From assembly GCA_025331445.1 (NCBI GenBank), contig JAIWNE010000001.1, positions 558,001 to 622,000 of the forward strand: 64,000 nucleotides of DNA, read 5' to 3'. This document shows, piece after piece, positions 60,018-64,000 of this stretch. The translations under genes and the position numbers were made by a program. The notes under the pieces were generated by a model. The model was given only the letters and a program-made list of their open reading frames with translations. It was not told the DNA's origin and did no database searches. This DNA is from Blakeslea trispora (lineage: Eukaryota > Mucoromycota > Mucoromycetes > Mucorales > Choanephoraceae). The number at the start of each line of letters is the position of its first letter. The stretch's first letter is position 1.

Positions 60018-60919
60018 TTAAGTGGAAGGTCTTAGAAAGATAGGTGGTCTTTCATTGTTATGACTTGCTTGATAAGTGAAAACATAATGAATGTTCTTGG
60101 CAGCATTGACATCGCGATTCCATACGATTCTACAAGATTCGCACTCGAGGATCGTATGTACTCTTCGCAATGTATTTCTGTCAATCACATTGCCTAAAGT
60201 CCTTGATTTATACTTGTTGCAAATTTGGCTTGTAAGATATTCATCCACATAAGCAAATATTGTTCAAGTTTGTCTTGATCACTGAAGTTCGAGTAAAATC
60301 TTTAGACTTTTTTTTTGCTTACTAGCCTTATGAAACTTGCATTTGCTACTAGATGAACGTGTATGACCTGATTCTCCACATGTTTTACAAACAGCGCTTG
60401 AAGACTGATTTTTTGCTTGTTTTTGGCCTTTGGCTTTACGAAGTTCATTGAATTTGTCAATTTTTACTTGTACCTCTTTTAAAATAACTGATGTAGGTTT
60501 ATGGGAAGGTGATGTTGAAGTACCGACAGGCAATGCTATTGAAGCAGCATGAGTTGAATATTCAAAAGGAACAACATACGGAAGAGGAGGTGGTTGACAA
60601 ACAGTTGAAGGCCCAGGAGCAAACAGGTCTATCCATTGTATATTATTCGGTAAACTCAGAAACTATTGGGTATGGAAAGACTGATTGTCTTTCAGATAAC
60701 TTATCTAGAGAATGAGAATGAGGAAGGACCCTTGTCTTCTGCTTTTTTTTTAGAGGCAAGTAATGGTGGCTGGAAATCGTCATCTGATGTATCAATAGGG
60801 GGTGCTTTGATTGAGAACAATTATCGAGTTAATGATTTGATGTTACAGCTAAAGAATACCTGTGTCTTACCTTCTTCTTGATATTCCTCTACTGAGGCTT
60901 TTCCTTTCTTTCGTTTCAT
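60018..60919 (-). pseudogene. Internally deleted Fanzor (eukaryotic TnpB-like, RNA-guided nuclease family) relic
   Basis: The C-terminal part (60248-60018) carries the zinc-ribbon/RuvC-III signature of TnpB/Fanzor proteins: SQICNKYKSRTLG, then TILECESCRIVWNRDVNAAK. The RDVNAA segment is the RuvC-III block holding the last catalytic Asp. The N-terminal part (60533-60279 in one frame) has a small Cys/His cluster, CKTCGESGHTRSSSSKCKFH, and basic residues; one frame later, FYSNFSDQDKLEQYLLMWM continues the family's N-terminal pattern. Between the two, the middle several hundred residues with RuvC-I and RuvC-II are missing. The first zinc-ribbon pair is CNKY instead of CxxC, so the ribbon is also mutated. 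A likely original start lies at 60917-60919 (MKRKKGKASVEEYQEE) with one intron. The copy cannot encode an active nuclease. No terminal repeats were found. Confidence 0.72.
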
Positions 60920-61190
60920 AGAGAATATATGAATGATTGAGAGATGGCGACAAAGAGAGAAGAAGAAAAGAAAACATGAAAAAAGAAAATATTCTAGATT
61001 TTATCAAAACTACTATATCAGAAACATGCCTGATAAATCGGTTTATTTAAATCAGCTAAATAGAAAACACACATAAGCATTAATCGCAAAAACAAAAAGT
61101 TGTTTCAATTTCAAGATCCCGGATTTTTGTGCGGCCTATCTGTATTTGAGGGCAATCGATAGTTAGACTTTTTTGTTCCTATATAGGCTT
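60920..61190. other. Short spacer between the two transposon relics
   Basis: This AT-rich 270-bp spacer holds no recognisable gene. It would contain the upstream region of the Fanzor relic. Confidence 0.4.
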
Positions 61191-61841
61191 TCAAATATGT
61201 TCAGGTGCTCTTACTTTTCTATGGGACAAATATTTTTTTTCTACAATTTTTTTTTTACCTCAAATTCAATTTCACTGTCATTACCGTGCTTACTAAATGC
61301 TTTAATATAGTTTTCAAACGAAGCTCAGGTACAAAAGGACAGAGTGCAAGCGGCATTGATTGTATGAGCCCACTGAGCTACCTTCCTTTCTCTGATTCAT
61401 TTCGGGCTTTATCTGCTCATGCAACAAATCGATACAATCGTTTATCTTGATCAGTTCCCTCTGAGGATGAGTCAGCTTATCTCCAGCATTCTGCTCTTCG
61501 CCTTCGACTTGTTCCTGAATATTACTGTTAGCAACAGTAGTACCAAAGTTGAACAAGATAGATTTGAGGTCTATTTTGATGGATTCCACTTTTCTTCTCC
61601 ACTTTGTGGTTGTAGAGTCCTTAGTGTAGTGGATCTTTCTCTTCTCGTCAGAGGATACACTATCTCTAAGGCGGGAAAGGGCTGACATATCCATTTCGCC
61701 ACCCAAAGTTTCCCAATCTTCATCGACTTCCATTACTTCTTCAGAAATAACTTCAGGAACATTCTCTTTTAAGAATTTTCCTTTAGTGTCCTTTTTTTTT
61801 GGGCATTGAATCTGGCTTTTTTTTTTGTCAGGGAAGGGCAT
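61191..61841 (-). pseudogene. Frameshifted N-terminal part of a transposon-like or lineage-specific protein
   Basis: A 175-codon frame opens MPFPDKKKSQIQCPKKKDTK and reads through an acidic segment (VPEVISEEVMEVDEDWETLG), ALSRLRDSVSSDEKRKIHYT and TTTKWRRKVESIKIDLKSIL to a stop at 61314. A one-frame shift just before the stop lets reading continue as ENYIKAFSKHGNDSEIEFEV with a further 20 or so codons to a stop at 61191, so the ORF is broken. The basic/acidic N-terminus followed by a small helical TTTKWRRK unit resembles the N-terminal, DNA-binding part of repetitive proteins common in Mucoromycota genomes, but I cannot name a family. No catalytic domain remains. Confidence 0.4.
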
Positions 61842-63430
61842 ATTTAATAATAAATTGGAGAAAGGAAAACTTTTGTTGTATGGATGTCAGTTCCTAAAAA
61901 CAATCACCATCATATGAAGGGAACATAAAAATTGCTATATACAGTTTTTATTGGCCCAAATGTGTTACACGTACACATAACAATCTTTTAAATTTTAGCA
62001 GTGCATTGACTTGTTTCATTTCCTTGGTCCCCTCTATATCTCCCTGGCTTAAATTTTGAAAAACCGATCAACTTTCAGAAACCTTTACATGAAAACTTTT
62101 ATATGAAATTTCAGAAACTGAGTGAACCATCATGTTTAGAAACGTTTTTTCAACAGGCTGATGCACTCAGTTTTTTGTTGTTTTACATGAAGGTTTTTAT
62201 GTGAAGGTTTTTATGTGAAGGTTTTTATGTGAAGGTTTTTATGTGAAGGTTTTCGAATATCAACAATGTTTTTGTAGCTTTAAGTTCAGAGACACGTTAA
62301 TAACTTTCTTGATGAATAGCTATTAGCTTACTAACAACTTCCATTTTTTCTTTAAAAAAAAAACTCAATCATTCTTGCTACAAAATACAATCAAGACACT
62401 CGAATATGTTCCAATTACAAATAGCTTAAATGCTGCCATAGTTTTCGAAGCTACAAATACTGCCCTTGTATTCGATATCAATATCTTTTATCGTCGTCAG
62501 TTTTTCTGCTATGCTTTAGCAGCCTTCTAGGTCAAACCGTGCAACAAAATGTTGTTTAACTATGTAATAATCATATGCTTGAAATTTATTCTTACTCTCA
62601 GTTTTTTTTTTGGATTTTGGTGCTTACAACTCACACTTGACCAAGGAAAAGAACAGCAAGATTAACATTTCCTAGGTTGTTATGAAATTCTTTGAAGAAT
62701 TTAACTCCATTAGTTAATCGCTAGCCAACCATCGAATAGAAGATTACTTGTGAAAATAGTGCTTTCTCTAGCTGAACTCACTGTGAACCATCTATTTAAA
62801 ATTTTATTGACTGCATTATTCGCACTTTGATTTCTTATTGTTTATCAGAAACACTCAACTGATAAAAGACGAATGGATTGATGCTTTAAAGCAATGGTAG
62901 CCACTCTCTACTTAGAAAAAAGAAATCAGGTACTATACTTGAGTCTGATGAAGACTGAACAGGTTTCATTTGATTTTCTGTCCATTGGATAACGAAAAAA
63001 ATTAAACTAAAAAAAAACGTGTAACTTGATCTTTCAGACAACTAATCAAGCTGCAGTAATCATTCATCAATTCATGCAAAGAGTTATTTGATAAAATGTT
63101 ATTTAAGTCTTGTTCTTTTTTTAGAGGGATATCACAGACAGTCTTTGTATTTTCACTGGTAGACAAAATGAGGAAAAAGAGTCCTTCAGTTTAGATTTCA
63201 AATCGGTACTTTTTTGGGGGGGGGTTTTCTCGATAAAAAGTTTAGCAGATTCAATAAACTTCAAAATGCCACTGCAAAAAAAATGAAATTAAAACTTTCA
63301 CTTTTTAATATCCCGCTTGTGTATCATCTAATTATTTATTTATTTATTTTTTCTTTTTTATCCTCTTTTTTTTTTTTCCTCTTTTGTGTCTATCTATAAT
63401 TTATAGTAGTTTTGATTGATTGATATAAAC
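61842..63430. other. Intergenic region before the ArfGAP gene
   Basis: No gene is supported. It contains the tandem repeat at 62185-62253, a 9-G run at about 63216-63224 and several T-rich tracts (for example around 63366-63378) just upstream of the ArfGAP start. Confidence 0.5.
62185..62253 (+). repeat. 14-bp tandem repeat, five units
   Basis: Unit ATGTGAAGGTTTTT occurs four times in a row, the last one base short, after a variant first unit ACATGAAGGTTTTT. Near-identity of the copies points to recent slippage. A related motif in reverse orientation (AAACCTTTACAT) occurs near 62080-62092. Confidence 0.85.
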
Positions 63431-64000
63431 ATGAGCGAAAGACAGTCAAAGGCAGTACAAGAAAGACATGAGCGTATTTTGAATGAGATTGTCAAGCGAC
63501 CTGAAAATGAATTTTGTGCAGACTGTGGTGCTAGAAGTAAACTTTTATTAGTCATTGATTTATAGAAATAAACATGAGTGCTAAACAGGTGTGTTAGATC
63601 CTCGATGGGCTTCTTATTCGCTTGGCGTCTTCCTCTGTATTCGCTGTGCAGGTATTCACCGAAAAATGGGCACTCATATATCAAAAGTCAAGTCTATCAC
63701 TATGGACCAATGGAGTATGGAGCAAATTGAAGTAAGACACTTGTTCAAAACAAGTAATTAGGCTCATTGCTGATTTTTTCTCTCTCTTTAGATAATGCGC
63801 AACTCAGGAGGAAATACAGTAGTCAATCAAAAGATTAATCCCAATCCTGCAAACCATCCACTTCCAATTACACAAGAAGACGATCAGTAAGTGTATACAC
63901 ACACGCACAAAAAAAAGGTCACTATGAAGTAATATTACCTTGTATTGATTCTATCTTTTTTTTTTTTTTAGTGCTATTGAGAAGTATATTCGGACAAAAT
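63431..64000 (+). CDS. ArfGAP (SMAP/Age2-like) zinc-finger protein, 3' partial
   Basis: ArfGAPs stimulate GTP hydrolysis by Arf in coat-vesicle traffic. Four exons are in the window: [20 protein letters not shown], then [28 protein letters not shown] with [13 protein letters not shown], then [18 protein letters not shown] and an exon starting AIEKYIRTK at the window edge. The zinc finger is CxxC-x16-CxxC and the catalytic Arg is in GIHRKMG. The first intron acceptor must be TTAG at about 63597 (giving NPRWAS and x16 spacing) rather than the earlier CAG, which would insert three extra residues. The remainder lies beyond the window. The start is the ATG at 63431. Confidence 0.9.

Noticed and set aside
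61314..61400. tRNA-like A box (TAGCTCAGTGG on the minus strand, about 61372-61382)
   Set aside because: There is no matching B box (GGTTCGANNCC) or foldable cloverleaf downstream; it lies within the coding-like relic, so it is probably chance.

Overview
This window looks like nuclear DNA of an early-diverging filamentous fungus, most likely a Mucoromycota species of the Mucorales type. The evidence is AT-rich DNA with many short GT-AG introns (typically 50-120 bp, often with T-rich 3' ends), a fungal gene complement (PAS kinase, Trm3, Fyv7, Ett1, Gap1-type RasGAP), a Fanzor-type transposon relic, and gene islands separated by AT-rich spacers. I find no bacterial operons, CRISPR array, rRNA gene or convincing tRNA gene. 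Gene models were built by joining open frames across plausible splice sites; they are predictions without transcript support.

Layout: VPS15 (5' end outside the window) converges on a ten-exon Elongin A gene. A gene-poor 4.7 kb stretch (6375-11067) follows, with decayed coding sequence. Then comes a dense block: UGP1, FYV7, a GPHR-type Golgi channel, a GPI-anchored periplasmic-binding-like protein, PAF1, ETT1, a RasGAP, a tubulin-tyrosine-ligase-like protein, a DnaJ protein and a tetraspanin. After a 3 kb spacer come SUV3, a 63-residue Gly2 protein, a PAS-domain kinase and an arrestin-like protein. After another spacer with a small ORF and two inverted-repeat structures come a kinesin-6, the giant TRM3/TARBP1-type tRNA methyltransferase and TMEM223. 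A 14-3-3 gene and RPS16 follow. The last 5 kb holds an internally deleted Fanzor (eukaryotic TnpB-like) relic, a frameshifted transposon-like ORF, a 14-bp tandem repeat and the start of an ArfGAP gene.

The genes are mostly housekeeping: vesicle traffic and autophagy (VPS15, GPHR, ArfGAP, arrestin), transcription (Elongin A, PAF1), translation and RNA metabolism (RPS16, ETT1, FYV7, TRM3, SUV3), carbohydrate control (UGP1, PAS kinase) and signalling (RasGAP, 14-3-3). UGP1 and PAS kinase are functionally linked in yeast, where PAS kinase phosphorylates Ugp1. They are about 23 kb apart here, so this is not a cluster. I see no defence or biosynthetic gene cluster. The most notable items are the Fanzor relic with its neighbouring relic, the two inverted repeats, the small Gly2 protein, and several convergent gene pairs whose stop codons lie only 12-36 bp apart.
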